Assembly: GCF_003712105.1 (NCBI RefSeq) | Contig: NZ_RHLG01000005.1 | Coordinates: 186,001 to 250,000 of the forward strand | From: Winogradskyella sp. | Lineage (GTDB): Bacteria > Bacteroidota > Bacteroidia > Flavobacteriales > Flavobacteriaceae | Length of the DNA stretch: 64,000 bases | Direction: 5' to 3' | Shown here: piece after piece, positions 25,584 through 35,300 of the stretch | Layout: every line of letters begins with the position of its first letter | Position numbering within the stretch: position 1 is the stretch's first letter | Notes under the pieces: model-generated | What the model was told of the DNA's origin: nothing | Seen by the model: only the letters and a program-made list of their open reading frames with translations | Databases searched by the model: none | Translations under genes and position numbers: made by a program

Positions 25584-26201
25584 ATGAGTTTAGTACGCTT
25601 AAATATAAAGGGCATTTCTTATAGCCAGACCCAAAATGGCGCTTATGCTTTAATATTAAATGAAGTTGATGGTGACCGAAAATTACCTATAGTTATTGGT
25701 GCTTTTGAAGCACAATCTATAGCCATAGCTTTAGAGAAAGAAATTAGACCGCCACGTCCGCTTACTCACGATTTATTCAAAAATTTTTCTGACCGTTTTG
25801 ACATCGTTGTGAAGCAAGTTATTATCCATAAGCTTGTAGATGGTGTATTCTATTCTAGTCTTATTTGCGAGCGCGATAATATTGAAGAAATTATTGATGC
25901 ACGTACCAGTGATGCCATAGCACTGGCGTTAAGGTTTCAGGCACCTATATTCACTTATAAAAACATCTTAGACAAAGCTGGAATTTATCTTAAGGTAAAT
26001 CCTAAAAAAGAAGATGATGAATCTCAAGACAGTATTTTGGTTGATGATTTAATTGCCGAAGAAATTGAAACAGCTGCACTTGGTGATGATGCCTATAAGA
26101 ATAAAACACTAGAAGAACTTCATACATTGCTAGAAGAAGCAGTTAATAATGAAGATTACGAAACCGCTGCTAAACTAAGAGACGAAATTTCTAAACGCTA
26201 A
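25584..26201 (+). CDS. Bifunctional nuclease-family protein (DUF151) with UvrB/UvrC motif
   Basis: 205 residues from the ATG at 25584. I prefer this to an upstream TTG at 25551, because family members begin MSLVxLNIKGISYS. The bifunctional-nuclease domain occupies about 1-135 (GAYALILNEVDGDRKLPIVIGAFEAQSIAIALE, RPLTHDLFKNF, DARTSDAIALALRFQAPI). The C-terminal 35 residues form a UVR-type helical hairpin (LEELHTLLEEAVNNEDYETAAKLRDEI). Plant and bacterial relatives have nuclease activity; the physiological role in Bacteroidetes is not settled. The nucleoside transporter gene follows after 13 nt, so the two may be co-transcribed. Confidence 0.88.
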   Translation: MSLVRLNIKGISYSQTQNGAYALILNEVDGDRKLPIVIGAFEAQSIAIALEKEIRPPRPLTHDLFKNFSDRFDIVVKQVIIHKLVDGVFYSSLICERDNIEEIIDARTSDAIALALRFQAPIFTYKNILDKAGIYLKVNPKKEDDESQDSILVDDLIAEEIETAALGDDAYKNKTLEELHTLLEEAVNNEDYETAAKLRDEISKR

Positions 26202-26214
26202 ATCAACCTAATCA

Positions 26215-27933
26215 ATGAAGCATTTTTTACTAGCTATTACAGCTATTTTTTTTGGATTACAGCTTAATGCTCAGGAATTAGAAAAAACATGGGGATTCGA
26301 CGCTATAGAAAATGAAAGTGGTGAAACATTATTTGAAATCAATGACTCTGATAAAATTGAACTCAAAAATGGTAGATTTGAATATTCCCTTTTAGCGAAA
26401 GACAGTTTACAAGCTTCGGGCGATTATCACTATCAGAATAATTTACTTGTTTTTTACTACAATACCCCAAATGATACGATTAGGAGATATCGTATTGAAG
26501 AACTCACAGATTCTACACTTGTTTTTAAAGAGAAGTCAACAACTTATAAGTTTAAGTACTCAGATAAGGTTGAAGCCGTTCAAGCTGATAGCAACGTAGA
26601 ATATTTTGGCAACGAAATCATTCCAAGTCAAGGTTTTTCTTTTGACAGCTTATGGCGTGGAATTTTGGGAATGCTGGTTTTAGTTTTTATAGCGTATTTA
26701 TTTAGCAGCAATAAAAAAGCAATAAACTGGAAAACTGTTGGTATTGGCCTTTCTTTCCAATTATTAATTGCTATAGGCGTATTACGTGTCGGTTTTGTAA
26801 AAGCAGCATTTGAATGGGTAGGAAGTTTGTTCGTTAGCATTTTAGACTTTACTAGAGCTGGAAGTAAATTTTTATTTGAAGGCTTGGTCGTCGATATGGA
26901 CACGTTTGGTTTCATCTTTGCATTTCAAGTGTTACCAACTATTTTATTTTTCTCTGCACTAACATCAGTATTATTCTATCTAGGCATCATTCAAAAAGTA
27001 GTAAAAGCAATGGCTTGGTTACTATCTAAAGCCTTAAAAATATCTGGTGCTGAAAGTTTAAGTGTTGCCGGTAATATTTTCTTAGGACAAACAGAAGCGC
27101 CATTACTTATTAAGGCGTATCTAGAAAAAATGAATAAGTCTGAAATCTTGCTGGTAATGATTGGTGGTATGGCAACCGTAGCTGGTGCTGTACTAGCCGC
27201 ATATATTGGATTTTTAGGAGGTGATGACCCAGAATTAAGGTTATTCTATGCAAAACATTTATTGGCTGCATCGGTTATGGCAGCTCCTGGAGCAATTGTG
27301 ATTTCGAAAATCTTATTTCCTCAAACTGAAGATATCAATACAGATGTTTCTGTTTCTCAAGAAAAAATTGGAGCCAATATTTTAGATGCTATTGCTAACG
27401 GTACAACTGAAGGCTTAAAACTAGCTGTTAATGTTGGCGCTATGCTATTAGTATTTGTCGCATTTATCGCAATGATTAATGGCGTTTTAGGTTGGGTTGG
27501 AGATGTAACATCATTAAATACTTGGATGGCTGCAAATACACCTTATTCGTCCTTTTCTCTCGAAGCAATATTAGGTACAGTTTTCGCACCTTTAATGTGG
27601 TTAATAGGCGTTGCCTCTGAAGATATTATGATGATGGGACAGTTATTAGGAATCAAATTAGCAGCGAGTGAATTTGTAGGTTATATTCAATTAGCAGATT
27701 TAAAAAATGTGGCTAGTGCTACACACTTGACTTATGAGAAATCAGTAATTATGGCAACGTATATGTTATGTGGTTTTGCCAATTTCGCTTCTATAGGTAT
27801 ACAAATTGGCGGTATTGGTTCTTTAGCTCCTGGTCAACGTAAGCAGCTATCTAAATTTGGAATGAAAGCACTTATTGGTGGTACAATAGCCTCACTAATT
27901 TCTGCGACTATTGCTGGTATGATTATCGGCTAG
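26215..27933 (+). CDS. CNT-family nucleoside transporter (NupC-like) with exported N-terminal beta domain
   Basis: 572 residues, about 150 longer than ordinary NupC proteins. Residues 1-20 form a signal peptide (MKHFLLAITAIFFGLQLNAQ), and about 21-125 form a lipocalin-like beta domain (ELEKTWGFDAIENESGETL, GDYHYQNNLLVFYYNT). The CNT membrane domain runs from about 145 to the end. Its landmarks are VAGNIFLGQTEAPLLIKAYLEKM (the GQTEAP signature), ASEDIMMMGQLLGIKLAASEFVGY, and CGFANFASIGIQIGGIGSLAPGQR. It imports nucleosides with Na+ or H+. Neighbours are thymidylate synthase and, further away, DHFR, which fits pyrimidine metabolism. Confidence 0.9.
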   Translation: MKHFLLAITAIFFGLQLNAQELEKTWGFDAIENESGETLFEINDSDKIELKNGRFEYSLLAKDSLQASGDYHYQNNLLVFYYNTPNDTIRRYRIEELTDSTLVFKEKSTTYKFKYSDKVEAVQADSNVEYFGNEIIPSQGFSFDSLWRGILGMLVLVFIAYLFSSNKKAINWKTVGIGLSFQLLIAIGVLRVGFVKAAFEWVGSLFVSILDFTRAGSKFLFEGLVVDMDTFGFIFAFQVLPTILFFSALTSVLFYLGIIQKVVKAMAWLLSKALKISGAESLSVAGNIFLGQTEAPLLIKAYLEKMNKSEILLVMIGGMATVAGAVLAAYIGFLGGDDPELRLFYAKHLLAASVMAAPGAIVISKILFPQTEDINTDVSVSQEKIGANILDAIANGTTEGLKLAVNVGAMLLVFVAFIAMINGVLGWVGDVTSLNTWMAANTPYSSFSLEAILGTVFAPLMWLIGVASEDIMMMGQLLGIKLAASEFVGYIQLADLKNVASATHLTYEKSVIMATYMLCGFANFASIGIQIGGIGSLAPGQRKQLSKFGMKALIGGTIASLISATIAGMIIG

Positions 27934-28004
27934 TGACGAATCGCCACAGATGCATCTTGAATAGTTTTTCGTAAGACATATGGTTAATAACTTTTAATAT
28001 CATT

Positions 28005-28040
28005 AAAAGCCTTGAACTTTATCGTTTAGGGCTTTTTTTT
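28005..28040 (+). terminator. Rho-independent terminator of nucleoside transporter gene
   Basis: AAAAGCC (28005-28011) pairs with GGCTTTT (28030-28036), with partial pairing inside, followed by a run of Ts up to 28040 and beyond. It lies between the transporter stop and thyA. Confidence 0.75.
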
Positions 28041-28071
28041 ATTTTTAACTTCAATAAAATGACGACTATAC

Positions 28072-28896
28072 ATGAAGCAGTATCATGATCTTGTAAAGCA
28101 TGTTTTAGAACATGGAAACGAAAAAGGCGACCGCACAGGCACTGGCACAAAAAGTGTATTTGGCTACCAAATGCGTTTTGATTTGAGTGAAGGTTTCCCT
28201 ATGGTCACTACAAAAAAATTACACCTTAAATCTATCATATACGAACTACTTTGGTTTTTAAAAGGGGATACAAACATTAATTACCTTACTGAAAATGGTG
28301 TTCGTATTTGGAACGAATGGGCAGATGAAAATGGAGATTTAGGACCAGTTTATGGACATCAATGGCGCAATTGGAACAGCGAAGAAATCGACCAAATAAA
28401 AGAGGCCATCGAAACTTTAAAACATAATCCTAATAGCCGTAGAATGTTAGTGTCTGCATGGAATCCTTCTGTTTTACCAGATACTTCTATTTCATTTTCA
28501 GAAAATGTAGCTAATGGAAAAGCAGCACTACCGCCTTGTCATGCGTTTTTTCAGTTTTATGTTGCCGATGGAAAACTTTCATGCCAGCTATATCAGCGTA
28601 GTGCAGATATATTTTTGGGAGTTCCTTTTAATATTGCTTCTTATGCATTATTTACCATGATGATGGCTCAGGTTTGCGGATATCAGCCAGGAGATTTTAT
28701 TCATACGTTTGGTGATGCTCATATTTATAACAATCATATGGAGCAGTTAGAGTTACAACTCTCGCGTGATCCGAGGCCTTTACCAAAAATGATACTTAAT
28801 CCTGAAGTAAAAGATATTTTCGATTTTGACTTTGAAGATTTTACTTTAGTTGATTACAATCCACATCCACATATTAAAGGTGTAGTTGCTGTATAG
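28072..28896 (+). CDS. thyA: Thymidylate synthase
   Basis: 274 residues. It methylates dUMP to dTMP with methylenetetrahydrofolate, making dihydrofolate. The N-terminus has [33 protein letters not shown]. The catalytic Cys lies in [12 protein letters not shown], followed by [28 protein letters not shown] and the C-terminal dUMP-binding HIYNNHMEQ. Slightly longer than the 264-residue E. coli enzyme because of a short insert ([12 protein letters not shown]) before the catalytic Cys. The next gene starts 1 nt after the stop; DHFR, which recycles its product, lies about 1.5 kb downstream. Confidence 0.97.
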   Translation: MKQYHDLVKHVLEHGNEKGDRTGTGTKSVFGYQMRFDLSEGFPMVTTKKLHLKSIIYELLWFLKGDTNINYLTENGVRIWNEWADENGDLGPVYGHQWRNWNSEEIDQIKEAIETLKHNPNSRRMLVSAWNPSVLPDTSISFSENVANGKAALPPCHAFFQFYVADGKLSCQLYQRSADIFLGVPFNIASYALFTMMMAQVCGYQPGDFIHTFGDAHIYNNHMEQLELQLSRDPRPLPKMILNPEVKDIFDFDFEDFTLVDYNPHPHIKGVVAV

Positions 28897-28897
28897 T

Positions 28898-29791
28898 ATG
28901 CAAAAACTGACAATTTTAGTTCTTTTATCTTTTTATTTTTGTGGGTTTTCGCAAAAGTCTACAATTAAATACAATAGACCATTCGTCATCTTTGAGGGTT
29001 GTGATGATGCCGTTGACAAAGAGAAATGTTACACTACTAAATCGTCAGAATTTATCTTTAATCAGTTATCAGATTCACTTAAAACTAAACTGATAAAAAA
29101 ATCAAAGTCTGACACAATTACACTTAGTTCAAGATTATACTTTGATGAAAAAGGTTATGTTTTAAAAGACCTGTCTAAGCTATATTCTTCTGTAGATAGC
29201 ACAACTAAAGATGTAAACTATTTAATTAAAAAGTTCCCACAAATCAAACCCGTTTTAGATGAATTTGACCGAGGTGTTGCAAGCAATGTCACCTCTTTTT
29301 ATGGATTTAAAATTGATTCATCGAGAACTGACTTAGAATTAATTCCTGATTTTGAACCTACTGACGTTCCTTTTGAGTTTTTAGGCAAGCTTCCTGTTTT
29401 TGAAGGTTGTAGTGAACAGTTAAATGATGAAGACGCATTCAGGTGTATGAATTATAAGCTCATGAAATATATTCAGGAAAATTTTAGAGGCGATTTAATA
29501 GCAAGTGCTGCTGGATTATCTCCAGGAGTTAATTCAATATTTTTATTTTTTAAAATAAATACTGAAGGAAAAATTGAATTGAATTATGTAAGAGCTCCAG
29601 ACCCTATGCTCGAAGCTGAAGGTATACGATTAATTGCAGGCATGCCGGATGCAAAATCTCCAGGAATGTTAAATGGTAAGGCCGTTAATATTCCATTTTT
29701 TCTGCCTATTAAATTTGTGGTAGAAGGTGATAATAAATCAGAAAAAGAGAAGAAAAAGTCCAAAAGACGGAAGAGAAGAAAAAAATCTTAA
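28898..29791 (+). CDS. Exported protein with two TonB-C-like FEGC repeats
   Basis: 297 residues from the ATG at 28898, which gives the signal peptide MQKLTILVLLSFYFCGFSQ; the frame also has a TTG at 28886 inside thyA that I consider unlikely. Two related segments, VIFEGCDDAVDKEKCYTT (about 26-43) and PVFEGCSEQLNDEDAFRCMN (about 166-185), resemble the start of TonB C-terminal domains in Flavobacteria. Each is followed by helix/strand segments typical of that fold (IQENFRGDL, FFKINTEGKIELNYVRAP). There is no transmembrane anchor or Pro-rich linker as in TonB itself. The tail is strongly basic (SKRRKRRKKS). Function unknown. It follows thyA by 1 nt and ends at a hairpin. Confidence 0.75.
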   Translation: MQKLTILVLLSFYFCGFSQKSTIKYNRPFVIFEGCDDAVDKEKCYTTKSSEFIFNQLSDSLKTKLIKKSKSDTITLSSRLYFDEKGYVLKDLSKLYSSVDSTTKDVNYLIKKFPQIKPVLDEFDRGVASNVTSFYGFKIDSSRTDLELIPDFEPTDVPFEFLGKLPVFEGCSEQLNDEDAFRCMNYKLMKYIQENFRGDLIASAAGLSPGVNSIFLFFKINTEGKIELNYVRAPDPMLEAEGIRLIAGMPDAKSPGMLNGKAVNIPFFLPIKFVVEGDNKSEKEKKKSKRRKRRKKS

Positions 29792-29793
29792 AC

Positions 29794-29817
29794 ACAGCGC
29801 CTTTAAAAAGGCGCTGT
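29794..29817. terminator. GC-rich hairpin, probably bidirectional
   Basis: Arms ACAGCGCCTTT (29794-29804) and AAAGGCGCTGT (29807-29817) are perfectly complementary, with an effective AAAA-like loop. It sits between the convergent ends of the FEGC-repeat gene and the CBM48-like gene. Confidence 0.7.
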
Positions 29818-29835
29818 TCTAGATAAAAGCTTTCC

Positions 29836-30132
29836 TTATAAATTTATAACACTATTATCAGCTGCAGCAAAATCGCTCCAAACATAAGCATCAGCTGCTT
29901 CGTCATTGATGTAAGTTCCATCAACAACATATCTAAACTCGTAAGATTCATCTGCTGGTAAATCTAGAGTTGTTTTAAATGTTCCATTTTTTAATTTCTT
30001 TAATTCAGTTGCTTCAGTATTCCACTGATTAAAACTACCAACAACAGACACAGTATTTGCTTCTTTTGCTGGAACAGAAAATGTAACCTTACAAATTGGT
30101 TTGCTTTTTAAATATTGTTTTTTAATAGCCAT
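29836..30132 (-). CDS. Small CBM48/isoamylase early-set (glycogen-recognition) domain protein
   Basis: 98 residues, no signal peptide, so cytosolic. It is a single E-set beta-sandwich of the glycogen-recognition type: KVTFSVPAKEANTVSVVGSFNQWNTEATELKKLKNGTFK, then DESYEFRYVVDGTYINDEAAD. The Trp of the FNQW motif is the usual glucan contact. Stand-alone proteins of this type are common in Bacteroidetes, and a regulatory or glycogen-binding role is inferred from the domain only. Convergent with the FEGC-repeat gene. Confidence 0.85.
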   Translation of the reverse strand: MAIKKQYLKSKPICKVTFSVPAKEANTVSVVGSFNQWNTEATELKKLKNGTFKTTLDLPADESYEFRYVVDGTYINDEAADAYVWSDFAAADNSVINL

Positions 30133-30322
30133 AATAATCGATTTAATTTTGGGTTAAAATTATAAAAGAAAAAATCACAAATTCTAGTTTTAATACACAA
30201 TAAGAAAAGAATTATGGCTTTGATAAAACGAGATGCTTTTTTAGTTGAAATTGATATTTTGAAAGGGGAAATATTACGAGATTAATAATCACTCTAAACC
30301 GTTATTAAGTCTTGATTTTCAA

Positions 30323-30370
30323 CTACATCGATGTCGAAAACTTGAGCAAAAAATTACGACATCGATGTAG
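30323..30370. repeat. Perfect inverted repeat built from a 10-bp palindrome
   Basis: Arms CTACATCGATGTCG (30323-30336) and CGACATCGATGTAG (30357-30370) are exact reverse complements, with a 20-nt spacer. Each arm contains the self-palindrome ACATCGATGT, so the element is also two palindromic sites 34 bp apart. It lies in the 275-nt gap before the DHFR gene and is followed by a run of seven As. It could be an operator pair or a transcript hairpin. The rest of the gap (30133-30407) holds only a 23-codon ORF (30214-30285) that I do not trust. Confidence 0.6.
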
Positions 30371-30407
30371 TAAAAAAAGAAGTATCTTTACTTTACAAAT
30401 TATTACA

Positions 30408-31337
30408 ATGTTCGGTAAAAAGAAACAAACAACTTCTATAGATAAAGACCAATTAGAACTCATTGAAAATGCCCAAAAACGCATTCGTCAAAAAAAACGC
30501 TTATACGTTCATTTTGTCGTCTTTTTAATTGGTGCTGTATTTTTAATCATTGCTAATACCATTCTTGGTATCGGTGAAGATTTCACAATTGCTGGTGTAA
30601 ACTGGTTTGTTTATGCTATTCTAGCATGGTTATTCCTTTTTGCTTATCATTTTATAAATGTATTTATCACTCATAAGTTCATGGGTAAAGATTGGGAAAA
30701 ACATCAATTGGAACGCTTGGTATCGAAGCAGCAGCAACGTATAGATGAGATTAAAAAGACACTTATAAAAGAGGAGACTGAGATGGCTAAATCTCAACTA
30801 TTTCAAGACCAAGATTCTGCTGCAAATCTTGACGAAAAAAAAAAGACTAACTTAACTATAATTGTTGCTGCTGGTGAAGATAATGCTATCGGTAAGGATA
30901 ATGACCTCATCTGGCATTTGAGTGATGATCTTAAACGTTTTAAGCGCCTCACTAACGGACATCATATTATCATGGGCCGAAAGACTTTTGAAAGTTTTCC
31001 TAAACCACTTCCAAATAGAACACATGTCGTCATAACACGTAAAACAAATTATGAGGCTCCAGAAGGTGTTATTGTCGTGAACTCGCTAGAAGAAGCTATC
31101 GATGCTTCAAGTAGTGACAATAATCCATTTGTTATTGGTGGTGGTGAAATCTACAAGCAAGCCCTTCCTTTAGTAGATAAATTAGAGATTACAAGAGTAC
31201 ATGCTAGCTTTGAAGATGCAGATACGTTTTTCCCGACTATTGATGCTCAGATTTGGAAAGAAGTTAGCCGAACAACTCGTGATGCAGATGACAAACACAA
31301 ATACGCCTTTTCATTCATAACTTATGAAAGAAGATAA
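30408..31337 (+). CDS. Two-TM membrane domain fused to dihydrofolate reductase
   Basis: 309 residues from the ATG at 30408; upstream in-frame codons overlap the inverted repeat and look non-coding. The N-terminal 2TM domain has helices at about 35-52 and 64-86, then a Lys/Gln-rich coiled-coil-like linker (100-140). From about 147 it is a complete DHFR: IIVAAGEDNAIGKDNDLIWHL, catalytic Asp D174 in SDDLKRFKRLTNG, HHIIMGRKTFESFPKPLPNR, and FVIGGGEIYKQALP. It reduces dihydrofolate with NADPH, here probably tethered to the inner membrane. An internal ATG at 30783 (residue 126) is preceded by GAGGAG at 30771-30776 and could give a soluble DHFR. Confidence 0.9.
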   Translation: MFGKKKQTTSIDKDQLELIENAQKRIRQKKRLYVHFVVFLIGAVFLIIANTILGIGEDFTIAGVNWFVYAILAWLFLFAYHFINVFITHKFMGKDWEKHQLERLVSKQQQRIDEIKKTLIKEETEMAKSQLFQDQDSAANLDEKKKTNLTIIVAAGEDNAIGKDNDLIWHLSDDLKRFKRLTNGHHIIMGRKTFESFPKPLPNRTHVVITRKTNYEAPEGVIVVNSLEEAIDASSSDNNPFVIGGGEIYKQALPLVDKLEITRVHASFEDADTFFPTIDAQIWKEVSRTTRDADDKHKYAFSFITYERR

Positions 31338-31338
31338 A

Positions 31339-31364
31339 TTGCTTAAATACTAAGGCAACTTTTT
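31339..31364 (+). terminator. Weak terminator after DHFR gene
   Basis: TTGCTTA (31339-31345) pairs with TAAGGCAA (31351-31358) with one bulged base, followed by CTTTTTAC. It sits directly after the stop codon of the DHFR gene. Confidence 0.45.
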
Positions 31365-31428
31365 ACTTGATTTTTACGTCTTCATAATTGTAGATTCTTT
31401 TTTATAACTTGAATCAAATTTTAATTAT

Positions 31429-31441
31429 AACTGTAACAGTT
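31429..31441. promoter_or_regulatory. Short palindrome upstream of ABC operon
   Basis: AACTGT-A-ACAGTT is a 6-1-6 inverted repeat about 50 nt before the start of the ABC ATPase gene. The overlapping GTAAC-A-GTTAC adds symmetry. It may be an operator for an unidentified dimeric repressor. Confidence 0.3.
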
Positions 31442-31491
31442 ACGATATACCATCGTCTTACTGAAAACTATCAATCAAAACATATCAACTA

Positions 31492-32376
31492 ATGAGCACA
31501 CTCAAAATCTCTAATTTATCAAAAACTTATCCTAATGGTGTAAAGGCATTAGATAACGTTAGCCTAGAACTTGAAAACGGAATGTTTGGTCTTTTAGGAC
31601 CAAATGGCGCCGGAAAATCTTCTCTAATGAGAACTTTGGCCACCTTGCAAGATGCAGATTCTGGAACAGCAAGTTTAGATGACATTGATATATTAAAACA
31701 ACCTGCCGAACTAAGAAAAGTATTAGGGTATTTACCACAAGAATTTGGAGTTTATCCAAGAATTACGGCAGAACAATTACTAAATCATATTGCGGTACTA
31801 AAAGGCATCACCAACCCTAAAGAACGAAAGTTATTAGTAAGGTATCTTTTAGATAAGGTAAACTTATTCGATAAGCGTAATAAATCAGTAAAAGGATTTT
31901 CGGGCGGTATGAAACAGCGTGTAGGTATTGCGCAGGCGCTTATTGGTAATCCTAGACTTATTATTGTGGATGAACCAACAGCTGGTTTAGATCCAGGTGA
32001 GCGTAACCGTTTTTATAATCTCTTGGCAGATGTAGGTAAAGATGTCATTGTTATTTTATCTACTCATATTGTGGATGATGTGCGAGAATTATGCACTAAG
32101 ATGGCAATAATGAATTTTGGCGAAATCGTATTTCATGGTTCTCCACAAACGGCTATTGATGATTTAGGTGGTAAAGTGTTTCAGAAAATAGTAAGCAGAG
32201 ACAATTTAAAAGACTACGCTAGAGATTACAAAATAATATCTAACAAGATGGTTGGTGGACAACCATTAATACATGTATATAGTGAAGACCATCCTAGCAA
32301 TGGTTTTGAGCAAGTAACTCCAAATTTGGAGGATGTTTTCTTTTCAAAAATCAACACGTCTAACGTACTTGTTTAA
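31492..32376 (+). CDS. ABC transporter ATP-binding protein
   Basis: 294 residues of the DrrA/CcmA-like ABC-2 exporter class. Walker A is GPNGAGKSS in FGLLGPNGAGKSSLMRTLATL, the Q-loop region is GYLPQEFGVYP, the signature is FSGGMKQRVGIAQALIG, and Walker B is LIIVDEPTAGLDPGERN, followed by the H-loop STHIVDD. The C-terminal 80 residues are the usual variable domain. It starts 21 nt before the permease-peptidase gene, with which it must form a transporter. The substrate is unknown; a peptide is plausible given the fused aminopeptidase domain. Confidence 0.93.
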   Translation: MSTLKISNLSKTYPNGVKALDNVSLELENGMFGLLGPNGAGKSSLMRTLATLQDADSGTASLDDIDILKQPAELRKVLGYLPQEFGVYPRITAEQLLNHIAVLKGITNPKERKLLVRYLLDKVNLFDKRNKSVKGFSGGMKQRVGIAQALIGNPRLIIVDEPTAGLDPGERNRFYNLLADVGKDVIVILSTHIVDDVRELCTKMAIMNFGEIVFHGSPQTAIDDLGGKVFQKIVSRDNLKDYARDYKIISNKMVGGQPLIHVYSEDHPSNGFEQVTPNLEDVFFSKINTSNVLV

Positions 32377-32397
32377 TCATCATTAATCCTATATATC

Positions 32398-35300
32398 ATG
32401 TTTAAGACATTTTTTCTTTCGGAATTAAAGTATACACTTAGACAACCTATGGTGTATATTTTTATGCTCATATTAGGTTTGATGGAGTTTTTTGCTACGG
32501 TAAGTGACAACGTTCAAATCGGTGGTGCAATTGGTAATGTTTATAGGAATTCTCCATATACATTAACTATTCATATTACAGTATTTAGCATTTTTAGCTT
32601 ACTAATGGCTGCCGCTTTTTTTAACAATGCAGCACTTAGAGACCATAATAATGAGTTTAACGAAATATTATTTACGACACCATTAAGTAAACCTGGTTAT
32701 TATTTTGGACGCTTTTTTGGAGCATTATTCATCTCTACATTACCATTAGTTGGTGTTTTCATAGGGATGCTTTTAGGAACCTACCTCAACTCTATTTTTA
32801 ATTGGATAGACCTTGAGCGCTTTGGTCCATTCTACCTAAAAACTTTTGTAAATAATTATCTATTATTTATTCTACCCAACATGTTTTTAGCAGGCACTAT
32901 AATTTTTGCTATGGCTAATAAATGGAAAAGTACGGTCATTTCTTTTGTAGGTGCTTTAGTTATTATTGTCGCCTATATTATTGCTGGTTCGTTTGCTTCA
33001 GATGTTGATAATGAATCTATAGCTGCACTTACTGACACCTTTGGTATACGAACATACTCTATAGAAACTAAATATTTTACGCCTGTCGAGAAAAACACGA
33101 TTAGTCCTAGTTTTTCTGGCTTATTGCTTTATAACCGTCTAATATGGATTGGTGTTGGATTAGTCGTATTACTAGGTTCATACTTTAGTTTTTCTTTCAG
33201 ACAAAAGAACAAAAAGGTTAAAAAGGAAAAAGAAAACACTTCAAGATCTGAAACGACTTATATAATTCCAGAATTAAATCCTGCATTTAATGGTGCTACC
33301 AATTGGCAACAGTTCAAAAGCTTTTTCTACACTAATTTTTTAAGCATCATTAAAAGCGTAACCTTTAAAATTCTTTTCTTATTCTGTGTTATAATTCTAG
33401 TGGCTGATCTATCTGGAGGTTTTGAATATTTCGGACTACAATCTTATCCGGTAACATACAAACTCATTGATTCTATTAAGGATAATACAGATATTTTTAT
33501 CATAATTATTGTGGTGTTCTTTAGTGGTGAACTTATTTGGCGTGATAGAGATAATAAGATAAATGAAGTGATAGATGCCACTGCGCATACATCATTTATT
33601 TCTATGGCTGCAAAGACATTATCTCTAGTCAGCATAGCAACCATATTAAATATATTTTTCATTGCTATTGGTGTTATCTATCAATTGCTAAAAGGATATA
33701 CTCGTATAGAGCTAGATGTTTATCTGTTAGACTTCTTCTACGATAACCTGCCCTTGTTCTTTATCTTCGGTGCAGTTACGATTTTAGTACAAGTACTATC
33801 AAGTAATAAATACATCGGTTACTTTATTGCTGTTTTAATTTTACTAGTTTGGGAGATTATTCTAGGTATTCTTGATATTAATTCTAATATGCTAGATGTT
33901 GCTGGTGGACCATCTGTCTTCTATTCTGATATGAATGGTTTTGGACCTGGAGTTAAAGGTGCGCTTTGGTTTAATTTATATTGGGCGTTGCTTGGTATAT
34001 TAGCCCTGTTAATTGCTGGTGCTTTATGGAACAGAGGTTCAAAAAGTTCTCTAATAAGTAGAATAAAAACTGCCAGACAAGAAGTTCCTAAAAGCTATAG
34101 AGGTGTTATTATAATAGCTACTGTTGCATGGTTAGGTGTTGCAGGTTTTGTGTATTATAATAGCCAAGTCCTTAACACCTATAGAACTGGTGATACCTTA
34201 GAACAATTATCTGCTGATTATGAGAAGAAATATGGGAAATATAAAAACGTCTCATCTCCAAAAATTACTGAAGCTAAATATTATATAGACATATTCCCAG
34301 ATGAAAGAAACATCCATGTAAAAGCGGAGTTAGAAATTACGAATGCTACTGATAAACCTATGGATTCTGTTCATGTTTATAATCAAAATGAATGGGACAC
34401 CAAGCTCGTAATTCCTAATGCAAAACCGGTTTACAAAGACTCTACATATTTGTTTACAATTTATAAGTTGTCACCTGCATTACAACCTGGAGATACCATA
34501 AAAATTGATATCGATAACAAGTACACGACCAAAGGATTTAAAAATGGTAGAGGTAATACAACTATAGTTAATAACGGTACATTTTTTAACAATGGCAGTA
34601 TGCTTCCTACATTTGGTTATAACGAAGGTTATGAAATTAATGATAAAAATACTCGTAAAAAATACGATTTACCTGAGAAAAAACGCATGCCAGACTTAAC
34701 TCCCGGAGTTACAGATTTACACATGGGGAATTACATTTTTCAAAAGCAAGGCGATTTTATAGATGTTGAAACCATAATATCTACCTCTAATAGCCAAACT
34801 GCTATCGCTCCAGGTTCTTTACAAAAGAAATGGGAAGATAATGGTCGAAACTATTTCCATTATAAGACAGATACACCATCCTTAAATTTCTATTCGTTTA
34901 TGTCTGCAGAGTACGAAATTGCGACACGCAATTGGAATGGCATTGACATTGAAATATATCACGATAAAAAGCATGCTGTTAATATAGAAATGATGTTAGA
35001 TGCCGTACAGCGTTCTTTAAAATATTTCACAGAGAATTTTGGTCCTTATTATCATAAACAAGCTCGTATTATTGAGTTTCCTAGGTATAGTAATTTTGCA
35101 CAAGCATTCCCTGGAACTATGCCATATGCTGAGTCTTTTGGGTTTATCATTAATCTTGAAGACGAAACCGAAAACAACGTCATTGATGCCGTAATAGCAC
35201 ACGAAATGGGTCACCAATGGTGGGCACATCAGGTTATTGGTGCATACATGCAAGGCAGTACGATGCTAAGCGAAAGTTTCTCTGAATACTCTTCATTAAT

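Noticed and set aside
30214-30285. 23-codon ORF in the gap before the DHFR gene
   Set aside because: Too short, no recognisable features; an ATG and stop this close are expected by chance in AT-rich DNA.
28072-31337. thyA and DHFR as one folate operon
   Set aside because: A hairpin (29794-29817), a gene on the opposite strand (29836-30132) and a 275-nt gap separate them, so they cannot share one transcript.
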